This document shows, one piece after another, positions 33,439-43,440 of a stretch of DNA of 64,000 nucleotides (the first letter of the stretch is position 1; each line of letters starts with the position of its first letter). Source of the DNA: Anthostomella pinea. Taxonomy: Eukaryota > Ascomycota > Sordariomycetes > Xylariales > Xylariaceae. The notes under the pieces were generated by a model, which was not told the DNA's origin, searched no databases, and worked only from the letters and a program-made list of their open reading frames with translations. The stretch covers positions 5,146,001-5,210,000 of the forward strand of contig CAUWAG010000018.1 of assembly GCA_963556695.1 (NCBI GenBank). Direction: 5' to 3'. Position numbers and translations under genes: made by a program.

Positions 33439-36369
33439 ATGCCTCGATCCAAACCCAACCCCGACTTCGAAATCCACGTCGACCCATCCTGCCTTAGTGC
33501 CCCAATGGACGAAGAAACCCAACCTCACACTACCGAGCAGAACGAGAACACAGACGCACATATACGCGTAGACGACACGGCCTCGGTAGAGGGGGCAGCC
33601 TCTCCAGAGACGACTAGTACCCTACCAGAGGCGCCCTCCGCCGCTCCAGAGAACCTCGAAGCTGCAGAGGCGAATCCCAAGCATGACGAAGAAGAAACTG
33701 GTGCCGAACATCTTGAAGAGTCCGAACTAGAACAGGACCCATCCGCTGTTGGGATGGAGGGAAAATCTTCAACAATCGAAACAGACATCGCCGCGGCCGA
33801 CAAGTCTGATCATGATCACGAATCCCACGTGCACCCCAGCATCGAAGAGGACATACTAGACACAGCTCAAGAGGGTGAATCACCGAGGGGTCTATCCTCG
33901 CCGCGAAGAACGTCGAAGCGGACTGAGGCCATGATCCGAGCCGCTGCTCGTGACATCCTCGAACACATAGATGATCATAAGAATGACAAGGCGGGGGACA
34001 ACGATGAAGAGACCGGAGACATCTCAGTACTTAGTGAGAGAACGGGCGAATCCTACGATCCACACGACGCCGAACATTCCTACACCGAACAGTCTGAGAG
34101 TGGTGACGGCGATGATGCGTCGCATATCTCTCACAACCCGACAGCGGACGCAGGAGGCGATAGCAGCTCACAACACGAAGTCACGGACGACGAGACCTTC
34201 AGCGACAAGAGCCCTCGTAGCTCTTTGGGATCTTACGACGGTGGATCGGAGTCGGGGAAGAGAATAGATGCGGACAACATGACTACGGTCACCAGGTCTC
34301 CGCGCATCTCGGACATATCCCAGTATGACAAGGAGGACTTCGTTCCCACCGCCCGAGGTACACCTCGACCTCCCTTTCGAACACCTTCCGACGTGCGAGC
34401 AATGCAAATGTCCTCGCCCACTCCGTCCCTGATCGGCTCTCCTCGCTCTCCTCGATCAACCAAGAGGCATTTCCCGACAGTGTCGAGACTAGGGACGCCC
34501 ACGGCCTCTACACAGTATTCTCCCAAGGGCAAGTCCACGCCGCCACGATTCAAGACCAAACAAGAGGCCCCCCTCGTGCTACTACACGTGACATTACTAC
34601 CTCTCCGATGGATGTGGGGCGACTTGGTCAACAACCTAGACCCGACCGAAATGAGTGAGCAGGCCAAGACACTGCGAGACGCGTGGCAGATGTTGCAGGA
34701 TCGCGTTGGAGACACGGTCATCGAGAGAGGTATTCTGCTAGGCCATCCTCAGAATGACTATGAGGTTCTTGAGGAGCGCCTACTTGAAGCCCTCGAACTG
34801 CCAGTTCGTCGACGGGCACGGATCCTGGAATGTGGCCACTACCTAGGCCCGTCAAATGAGATCACTATGGGCGAAGAGGAGGAGAGTGAGGATGAGTACG
34901 GACAAGAACGGCGTCAGTCGGCATACAAACGCCACTGGTGCGGGACTTGCAAGAACGAGATACAGTACGATGCTCTGGGCACAAGCAAGATCTTCCGCGT
35001 CAAAGTCTATGCTAGTAACGGACTGATGCGGGCTGGCGCTTGGGCAGCATGCTGGAAGGAGATGGAGCGTGTCGATGCTGAGTTGGAGCCGATTGTCGAC
35101 CCTGCTGTGCAGAACGAGATTGTCCGTCTCGCGGCTAGTCAACGCGAGCGTGAGTTATCGCACCGGGAGGAGGCGGAGATTGTCAAGGAAGTGGAAAAGC
35201 AATTCGAAGAGGAGCTCAAGAACGAGCAAGCTGGTCTGCTGCACGCTCAAGACGAGGTACCGACAAACCACCTCGAGCCAGAGCCGGCGTTGGAGCCTAC
35301 CCCGGAGCCTACCCCGGAGCCTATCCCGGAGCCTACCCGTCCTTCTCGCTCGGCGCGTCGTCGTCAGCGGGATGAAGAACGGCTTCGGGAGATTTATGAA
35401 GACACCCCGCCTCCCCCTGAAACGCATGCTGAGGCACCGCCCTCGCACGAGCATCGTCATCCGGACTCTTACATCCCACCACCGTCGCCTCGGTCACCCT
35501 CTCAGGATGCTTACGAGAGAAGAGAGGCCAAGAGACAAAATTACCAGGGCGCATCACTACCTCAGCTTCTTCTTGAAGCCCTGCGAGTCTTGGTGCAGGA
35601 TCGCAAGAACGTGGCCATTATCGCTCTCAGTGTCTTTGTTCTGATGCTTGCACTCCGAAGTGCCCCTTCGCAACAATCCTACGAGCCGATTATCAGTGGG
35701 ATAAAGGATGTTCCCAAAATGCATCAAGCTCCGATCCTTGAGACACCACAGCCTGTTGCTCAACAGCAGAGTCAGCTCCCTAACGTAGAGTCGAAGGTGG
35801 AAGTTCAGAACCACCAAGAGTACTCAGAGTCACAGCAGTCCGCTACAGAGGTGGAATCTGTGTATTCTGCACCTGGTCACGGAAGGGTTGCAGATAGTGT
35901 ATCTCAGCCTATCCCAGTGCAGGATGCGGCGACTGCGGCGCAAAGTGTGTCGACAGTTTATGGACCTTGTGAGACACCCATGGCTTCTCAGCAGACAACT
36001 GCTAGCCAGGTCGCGTCCGAGGTGCCCTACTCAGAGGAGACCGAGACGGTTACGCAGAAGAAGGTCGTAAGGGTTGTTCAGACTGTGACCGAGACGGAGG
36101 CCGAGACCGAAACCGCTGTCGAGACTGTTACGGTTAAGGCTACGCCTATCCCCGAGTCAGCTACGCCGTCGGTTGTGGAAGAAATGGTGGCAGATGAGAA
36201 CGTGGAGGGGGGCGAAGAGCTGATGGACGAACTGGTCGATGAACAAACTGCCCTTTCCGAAGAGGTGGATGACCAAGCTGGCGTTTCTGACGAGGTGGAT
36301 GGCTTTCTCACATTCAACATGGGATCTGAAGCCGAAGCTATGCCTGAGGATGTCGGCGAGGAAGTCTAA
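33439..36369 (+). CDS. Large acidic conserved fungal protein with C-terminal membrane span
   Basis: A single-exon protein of 976 residues. The first 370 are acidic and low-complexity. A conserved core from about 380 (LVLLHVTLLPLRWMWGDLV) through HPQNDYEVLEERLLEALELP and ARILECGHYLGPSNE follows, then a CxxC (HWCGTCK, about 499-505) and FRVKVYASNGLMRAGAWAAC. A coiled, Glu-rich segment and EP repeats (EPTPEPTPEPIPEPT) lead to one hydrophobic span, VAIIALSVFVLMLAL (about 725-739), and an acidic tail. As I recall, fungal genomes often label this family pathway-specific nitrogen regulator, but no zinc cluster or other DNA-binding domain is visible. A tail-anchored membrane protein fits the sequence better. 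An alternative start is the Met at 33505. Confidence 0.85.
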   Translation: MPRSKPNPDFEIHVDPSCLSAPMDEETQPHTTEQNENTDAHIRVDDTASVEGAASPETTSTLPEAPSAAPENLEAAEANPKHDEEETGAEHLEESELEQDPSAVGMEGKSSTIETDIAAADKSDHDHESHVHPSIEEDILDTAQEGESPRGLSSPRRTSKRTEAMIRAAARDILEHIDDHKNDKAGDNDEETGDISVLSERTGESYDPHDAEHSYTEQSESGDGDDASHISHNPTADAGGDSSSQHEVTDDETFSDKSPRSSLGSYDGGSESGKRIDADNMTTVTRSPRISDISQYDKEDFVPTARGTPRPPFRTPSDVRAMQMSSPTPSLIGSPRSPRSTKRHFPTVSRLGTPTASTQYSPKGKSTPPRFKTKQEAPLVLLHVTLLPLRWMWGDLVNNLDPTEMSEQAKTLRDAWQMLQDRVGDTVIERGILLGHPQNDYEVLEERLLEALELPVRRRARILECGHYLGPSNEITMGEEEESEDEYGQERRQSAYKRHWCGTCKNEIQYDALGTSKIFRVKVYASNGLMRAGAWAACWKEMERVDAELEPIVDPAVQNEIVRLAASQRERELSHREEAEIVKEVEKQFEEELKNEQAGLLHAQDEVPTNHLEPEPALEPTPEPTPEPIPEPTRPSRSARRRQRDEERLREIYEDTPPPPETHAEAPPSHEHRHPDSYIPPPSPRSPSQDAYERREAKRQNYQGASLPQLLLEALRVLVQDRKNVAIIALSVFVLMLALRSAPSQQSYEPIISGIKDVPKMHQAPILETPQPVAQQQSQLPNVESKVEVQNHQEYSESQQSATEVESVYSAPGHGRVADSVSQPIPVQDAATAAQSVSTVYGPCETPMASQQTTASQVASEVPYSEETETVTQKKVVRVVQTVTETEAETETAVETVTVKATPIPESATPSVVEEMVADENVEGGEELMDELVDEQTALSEEVDDQAGVSDEVDGFLTFNMGSEAEAMPEDVGEEV

Positions 36370-38303
36370 TGATAAAGGTTATGTGTGTCCCCGTGGGGTA
36401 CAACTGGGATTTTAGGGCACAGACTTACTGCTGCTATGAGTACACATGTAATGAAATCGCGAGGAACAGGTCTGCTGCTGTTTTCTTGTATGTCAATGGC
36501 CTCAATGACGAGATGAACTAGCTAGGAAGATTGTGAGAGATCGACAATACCAGTACTGCACATACGATCGTATATCTCACTGCTGTGGTTCCTGATGTGA
36601 AGCCGGATGAACAGTAGCGATTGATGTGACACCTCATTTGCAGGATGGTTGTTGGTTGAGTTGGTGTTGGCCCCAAGGTCGCAAGCGACTCGCTACTAGC
36701 CGTCCTCCAGGTGCTACAAGTCCAGAACACATGCTTCTTTTTGATGTGTAGTTCCATTCCACGAACCTACCTTGTGTTCACCGTGTTGGTTGGGACATCG
36801 CTGAATGTCACCACGCTTTTATTTGTTCAAAGGGGGTGTTGGTACTGACTGTTGGTTACGTATCGGTGCTTTGGACACATAAAAGCATGACGATTGCTCA
36901 CTGACTAGGAGACGGCGTTCCTTTTACATCTTTTGTCAACCTATCGCTAGCGATAGAGCCTTCGGATACAATGTGCGACCGCGAGCCCAACCCAGGCGCA
37001 GCTGAAGGCAAAGTTCTTATCAACATTATATTTAACCCCAACGCACCCGGATCTTACCACATAAAATCGAAGGACTGACGAATCCTCGTCTTCATCGGTG
37101 TCAAAACAGACGAAACGGCTAGCTGCTTCGCAATAGTCGCTCGTCGCCGTGACAAAATGTTAGGCCCGTTCGACTTCGAACCGACGGGCAAAGATAACCT
37201 TGCAAGGGATGGGCTTGAGAGTATGGTTGCCAGCGGAGTCTCGTGTGACCAGCGCTTGTTTGTGTACCAGGATATCGACTTTCGTTATGTGCATATCTGT
37301 GAGGAACCTTCCGTGCTATGTCTATGTGGCGTGATACTGATGGTATGATGCAATTACTTAACACAACATTGAGGTCACGGATGTTACGCGGGAGGATTAA
37401 TTTACTTGATAGCGCATAGGTGCTGGGTGTCTTTGGTGGGGTTTATTGTTGCTCGCGATGCATGGATGCGCGGGAAGATGGGAAGGCCTGGGGTCACGAT
37501 GGACAGGGGACAATTGGCGTTTGTGCTACGAGCCTCCATCAAATGAAGCTTTCCATGTCATCTTAGATATCGAGCTTATATAAACAAATCTTGCTTAATC
37601 TCCTGGGGAGACGTATTTGAATTTAATGTATTCTCTTGGCCGCTGATGTGCCTTACACTTGGCGATCTGCCATGTCGACACCCCTTTTCATTGCGCCTAA
37701 GTAGAGCGTGTTGGACGTCTCCGAAATACTTATATCTATATACACCTTTCTTGGTCTCTCCTACTAGAGGTCCTGCCCACTTGTGATGCCCGGTTGCCGC
37801 CGAGGCTGTAGCTATCTCGCAAATTGCTACTCGCGTGCCAGCTCCATCCCACCCCTTCATGTCCAGCATAATCAACTCTTGTCCAAGTTGAAACGATAAT
37901 CTTCAAATAACTTGCTCGTCGGGGATATAGCAACGGCCGGCCGAGTATTTGTGATTCCCCCAACCCACCCTGTCAATGCAAGTGGTGTCTCGCCATGTAA
38001 ATGAACACACCAAACGCCATAAGATACACTACAATCATGAGCAGAATCAGAGCGCAGACGAATTTTCTTCTCGAGGACAACGGCCGAAACATAGTATATT
38101 CACCGCACGTTTCGACACATGGCTCTTGTTGTGCTGGGCTTGGTGCGCGGACGAGGGGGTTGAATGTGCTGTAGGTGTACCGACCTCCTTGCTGCTGACG
38201 AGGCGGCTCGACATACCCTTGAGAAGGCTAAATACGTCAGCGCCTTCAATGCGATGAGGTCAGACTCCGCGAGATTACTTGGATTATCTCTGCATAAACC
38301 CCT
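36370..38303. other. Gene-free stretch of 1.9 kb
   Basis: 3' flank of the large gene and further non-coding DNA. Minus-strand frames at 37576-37963 (99 and 75 residues) show no motif and are not called. Confidence 0.5.
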
Positions 38304-38730
38304 GCCGAATGTGCAGGCTGTTTTCGAGGAGAGGATTGTGATGGGCTCCGCGGGCTTGCTGGTGTGTTCGCTGCTTATGACCTTACCGGATGTGTGGGCT
38401 GTTGTCGAGGGGAGGGTTGTGGTGAGCTCCGCGGGCTTACATTCAAAAAAAAGTCTGACCTTGTCGGACTTGTAGGCGGTTGTCGAGTACGGGGGTCTGA
38501 CTCTGATGAACTCGAGGAGGTGGACCAGCTGGAAGGCATCTTGGTGATCGGCAAGTTGGCTCCCTCTAATATGTGAGGATGTCTATGCGGTGTTTGAGGA
38601 GGGTAGTCTGAGACTGATGAGGGTGGCCGAGGAGGGGAGTCTGAGTCTGATGAGCTCAGGACGGCGCAGCTGGATAAGCTGGATGAGCTGGATGAGCTGG
38701 AAGACATTTTGGTGATTGACAAGTTGGCTT
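38304..38730. repeat. Degenerate tandem repeats
   Basis: Imperfect direct repeats. A unit of about 55 bases ending GCTCCGCGGGCTT occurs at 38304-38357 and 38387-38438, about 82 bases apart, with a poorer third unit near 38465. A second unit, CTGGAAG to AAGTTGGCT (33 bases), occurs at 38529 and 38697, 168 bases apart. A CTGGATGAG 9-mer repeats in tandem at about 38678-38700. Read on the minus strand this gives Ser-rich frames, without clear coding support. Confidence 0.7.
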
Positions 38731-40174
38731 ATGAGTTGAGAGGGATCCAAGGTAAGAACAGTGATAGTTTCGTTGGAAGGAGATAAGCAAAAGGCGGAAC
38801 GCAGACTTGTAGCAACGTCGAGAACTGCTGGATATCGTTAGAAGCTCGGGGGCCCGTTTCATATCATAACCTTGACATGCTCGGACACGGGTACAGGACT
38901 TCCACACGCGCTAGAATACCCCGCTACAGGGCATTCGTAACACGCACGGCCTTCTGTATCTCTTCTCACATGGAATTTACATGTGGCTGTCCCTTATCAA
39001 GATTCACGATGGCGTCAACCGTCTCGCGGACCTGGATGACAGAAAGCAGCCACACCAGCAAATTAAGAAACTCTCATCAAGCCATTGCTACGTATTGCAT
39101 TCAGAGGAGTCTCGTAAACTGTAATTAATTGTGTTCATATTTCGGGAAGGACATATTTGGGGAAGAAGACCTCCCTATGCACCACGCCTGTAGCAACGGC
39201 ATAACTGATGACATATATCTTAGACACCCATACTCACACGAGAACAATCTAGATGGCTCGTACTGCTTGCCCGTTTACGCAGATTGTGATTGAAACATTA
39301 TCGTGGCGAGCTCTCTGGAGGGCCGGTCGCCGGAGAATGCGAGGGTATTGGGAAACGGACCTCCGGCTAATAAGGTACCAAGGTAGTCGCCAAGCCGCCC
39401 CGGAGACCAAATGCCTCAACTGTCAAGCGTCGCACATTTTGCATACATGTATTCGTGCCCTGTCCCACTTCTCCTTGGTTTAAACACCTTGCTCTCTTCG
39501 ATACGCGTATATGTTCCCGGAGAGTTCGAGCCAAAGGCACTTGACCATCCTGTATGTGTTTAGCAGTGGGGAAGTTTGAGCACATCAGGCACGTGTTGTA
39601 ATACCGGCCTTGATTGTAGTGTCACATGCGAGCGACGGTATCAGGTTGGATAGTAGTTTGAATATCAATACTGTATATAAGAAGACAAGCTTGACGCCAC
39701 CCTGTTAATAAACTGAGCCTCCAAGCGTAACTATCTCCTATATACTCCGTGGCATTTACGCATACAATCTGCCACCGCAGGCAACTCCCGCACCACTGCT
39801 GCAAGAAGACTCATGGCCCATGGACTGCAACTGGTTGAGCCTGAGTCGGGTAGGAGCCACACCAGAGAATGCCTGCGGGGCCATCGGTTTCACTACGGCT
39901 GGTTATGGCGGAGATATGACGCAAGCTGAATTAACTGCAGTGGCCGAGCGTGAGGCAGGCACGAGAGAGAACGCGTGCTGTGTGCGATAGAGGAGGCAAG
40001 GACTGGAGTGTATGGAGTTGGCGGCGAGGCAGGTGCTAACCGCAGGAGGCGGGCTCCTGCTTCTTAAGTACCTAGGGAGAAGCGGCACCACCTGCAACGA
40101 CTCAGAGGCTCACTTCCATTGGACAGTTCTTCAAATGGACGAGTGGCTGTGTCCGGGTCCGGACATGAAAGTCA
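38731..40174. other. Gene-free stretch of 1.4 kb
   Basis: No supported gene, RNA or mobile element. Small frames at 38877, 39253 and 40012 lack recognisable features. Confidence 0.5.
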
Positions 40175-41517
40175 TTACTCGTCCACAAGACTGTCGAGGT
40201 ACATTGGGCCATCGTCCTCCTCGCTGGCTGGACCCTGGGCCTGCGCCTGGGCCCGGGCCAGCGTGCAATTTCTCTTTTGCTCCCTCCGCAGTTTCTTTTC
40301 CATCTGCTCCTCTGCGAAAGCATGCCGCTTGACTGGGTCTAGGAGACTCATCACTTCCAAGCGCTCGGCGTCGACGGCTTTCCCGTTCATGTCTGACACA
40401 AACTTGTCAAGACCTGCCTCGTTGTCGAAGATCACCCAGCCGCCTTCTCGCCGAGTCAGTGTGGTACGTTTTCCAAATGAGTGTATCCCGCGGTCGTAAG
40501 TGTTCCCATATCCTGCGACTATGAACGGGTCGTGTCCGGCTGCTTGGACGTAGCACGAAAGCTTGAATATAGAGTCGATGCTGGGGGGCAATCCCCCACC
40601 CCCTACTGCAACCACTTTCGCAGTGTACCGGCGAGTTAAGTGATCGGCGGCGCATTCCCAGATACGCAGTAGTGGACCACTCCGATCCTTTGTCCTGCTG
40701 GGATTCAAACGCAGGCTTCCCTCGAGCTTATCATCCATTGACTTCAGACCTTCGAGCAGAGCAAAAACCCTGACGGCGTCGATGCCGGCGCAATGCTTCC
40801 CATTCCAGCGAGGCAATCCCCATTGATCAGCGCATTCGCTATACGGATATCCCAATTTGGCCAGGGAAGTGCCGAGTCCCATGCCAGGCGTTCTGGAGGA
40901 CCTCGCATTTTGAAGCACCTTGTCGAGGTCAACGCAGGCCGCAAAATGCCGTCCGGCTCGGGGGAATTCGCCGTACATCCGCCGGAGGTCGTTAAATAGG
41001 CTGAAGCCTACAACCATCAGGGGTCTTCCGCCAGCCTCTCGCTTGAAGCCTTCCACGACGCCGTCGACATAGGTGTCCAGATCGGTACACTCGATGTCGT
41101 CCAGTTCGCCGAGAAACCGAGAAAGAAAGGCTCAATAGCCCCCTTGGGCCTGCCCTCCCGGTGCCGAAGACGTTTGATACGGGCACAACGAGTCTGGATG
41201 CCGTACTGGTCGACAAGCATTTGTAGCGTGCGTGCTCTGCCACCTTCTACCTCGGGTGCTTGGGTATGCGCATGTTGCGAAGGATGGAGAGTCAGAAGGA
41301 ACGAGAGGCCAACTTCAGTGCATGGCTCGAAAGGTTTCGTCGTCACTGACTGGAGCACCTCGGCTGAGGTTCTGTGGTTCATGGCGATGAACTCGGTGTC
41401 CAACGCCACGAAGGAGAACTGGTCGCTCCGTAGGCACTCGTCGAGCTCATCAAGAGTGGTTATTCGGTTGAACCACCACGGTGAGAAGGTTCCCGGTCTC
41501 TTGTCGATGTCTGACAT
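40175..41517 (-). pseudogene. Gfd2/YDR514C-like RNase H-fold protein, frameshifted
   Basis: Starts at 41517 (MSDIDKRPGTFSPWWF). The DEDD-type nuclease motif I reads FSFVALDTEF, followed by CTEVGLSFLLTL, as in the Gfd2/YDR514C C-terminal domain family. The frame stays open through MLVDQYGIQTRCARIKRL to about 41111-41130, where it must shift; the second frame reads FLGELDDIECTDLDTYV, then PLMVVGFSLFNDLRRMYG and a long C-terminal part to 40175 (SLVDE). No GT-AG intron fits the shift, so an indel within the run TTTCTTTCTCGG is inferred. The joined protein would be about 445 residues. Catalytic activity of this family is not established. A sequencing slip is possible. Confidence 0.68.
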
Positions 41518-42369
41518 GCACGGCGTTCTCGGTTCTGCGATCGACTCCTTGATGCAAGATGATGAAGCCAGCGAGTTTGGTGTTCGGTTTGGTATAAGTT
41601 ACAGGTCCAAGTTTCCGTTGACAAAGCTGTCATACGAATATAAGTACTGGCAGCGCTAGCTTTCTCCGAGGTGGCTTAAGGTTTGTCATATCTTTCAAGT
41701 GCCTTCGAAAAACGCCGCAGGGACGGAAAAGGCAAACTTTACTGGGCTGGTCAATTAGATGAGTCAAAGGAGATCGCTGATGCGGATATGCGGCCCGGGC
41801 AATTCTTTGCTGCAGCTGGCGAGTTTGCTATTGAACAGACAGGCAGGTATTTCTCGTCGAACATCTGCCCCATGGTGGTTTTGTCACCACGTGCACGGTT
41901 CCGTGCTACACAGCACGAAACTCTGGACCATCATGTCATTCGGGACGAATCCTCGATGTCGATCGTAAGGCAGAATCATGCTACATCACGTAGGTAATCT
42001 TGCCGGATTTCCGTGAACACAGGAGCTGGCGTCAGCAAACGCCTGCCCTTCCCCGTTGGACCAAGACCTGTCGATGTCTGGGGCTATTTAGCAGAATGTA
42101 ACGCCATTGAAATGTCGATGTGGTAGCCATTATCGATTTGTCTGTCGCATTGGCTACGCAACGATCAACAGTGCAGGACTGAATACGAGGTGCCGTACAG
42201 TTGCTGACGAATACGGAGTCACACTCAAGATCCTTTCCAACCCAATTGGATCACATGCTGCGATCTGTCTGCTAGGCTGGCACCATCAATATGTTTTCAG
42301 AACGCTATATAAGCAGAGAAACCACCATCTGATATCTAACTGACCTACAAAGCATATTCCAACTTCAAC
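41518..42369. other. Divergent intergenic region, no gene seen
   Basis: Upstream of both the Gfd2-like relic and the secreted protein. TATATAAG at 42306 lies about 60 bases before the ATG at 42370 and is a plausible TATA element. Confidence 0.55.
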
Positions 42370-43073
42370 ATGCGTCAATCATTTGTCTTCTCATGTCTCG
42401 CAGCTGTTGGTGCCCTTGCGGCACCACAAGCCATCACAGTCGCAAGGCAGAGCCCGCCGACAGACGAAGAGTTCGGGCTCACCATGACAGTCAACGGAGC
42501 CTACGTTTCTCTGAACGCAGTCAGCAACGGTACGGAGGACTTGATCTTGGAGGCCCAAAGGCTGAGTGTGTATCCGGGCACCCCAGGTGAGTTACTCTAC
42601 AATCCTGAAGCCATCCACAAGTCGAACTAAGGAGATATCCTTAACTATAGCTTACCTCACTGGTACGAGTCCAGCCGCCGCCCTGAGCTTCGACCTCACC
42701 GACAGCACTACTGTTCCAGCGGGCGTGTACGGGGTGCTCGTCCCGAGCGTCGGGGACAATTACGGGTATGCGACTCCAGTCCTGGCGCGCAAGGACTACG
42801 AGGAGTTCGAGTTTTCGGTGACCAACGGTACAATCCCAGCCCGTGTTATTGAAGTGCCTCGATTTGCTCACGTGGATCACAGGCACCATCTCGCACAGGC
42901 TGACGGCTGCGCTACAGTCGTGGTTTGCTTGCCTCGACACGGTCAACGGGGAGGATAACTATGTCCTAAAATGGGGAGTATTCCAGAGCAATGGTAGCCC
43001 ACCTGCAGGCTGTGCTACAACCACTGTGCAGCAGAACTTCAACGTCCCTGGTGGTGCGCGGCCTCGAAGGTGA
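42370..43073 (+). CDS. Small secreted protein, candidate cell-surface or effector protein
   Basis: A 194-residue protein starting MRQSFVFSCLAAVGALAAP, a clear signal peptide with cleavage likely near residue 18. Exons are 42370-42586, 42651-42827 and 42883-43073, with introns of 64 and 55 nt; the sum is exactly 195 codons. The joins give YPGTPAYLTG and SVTNGTISHRL. The mature part contains FGLTMTVNGAYVSLNAVSNG, several N-glycosylation sites (NGT), and two late cysteines (WFACLD, AGCATTT). The layout resembles fungal secreted proteins of the PhiA/surface type, but I cannot assign it. It lies in a gene-poor, repeat-bearing part of the window next to a broken HET gene. Confidence 0.75.
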
Positions 43074-43440
43074 CGACGCAATTGTCATGTAACACTCCTT
43101 GGTTGCTAAGCAGCGTCAAGGGAATGGAGATGCGAGAGAATCTGTGTGCGGTCTGGGAAAGTATATGATAATGACAGAGCCTTACTTATTCATGACCATG
43201 TAGCGGCGCTGGTGGCTGCAATGACAGTGTCTCTCCAGCGGGCGAATTTCGTTGTGATTTTGTTGCATTGGATGCAGTGCAACGCGGCCGGTGCCGCACC
43301 CCACTATGTGCATGTCTTCATGTTACCCAGCCTACTTGACTGCAGTTGGGAATGAACTTGATTTGTTCCTTTACGAACACCCCGAGGAAGTTCTTTTGCC
43401 ACCGGCTTCCCCGCTACTTCGAGTCTTTAGCACCCTCCAG
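43074..43440. other. Intergenic, no gene seen
   Basis: Short region between the secreted protein and the HET relic. No features recognised. Confidence 0.55.

Noticed and set aside
32946..33497. Plus-strand open frame of 183 codons
   Set aside because: It overlaps the start of the 976-residue gene in another frame and looks like its 5' leader.
38304..38730. CRISPR-like array
   Set aside because: Repeats are imperfect, unevenly spaced and in a fungal genome.
42828..42882. Apparent frameshift in the secreted protein
   Set aside because: A 55-nt GT-AG intron with a CTCAC branch site restores the frame as NGTISHR, so no lesion is needed.
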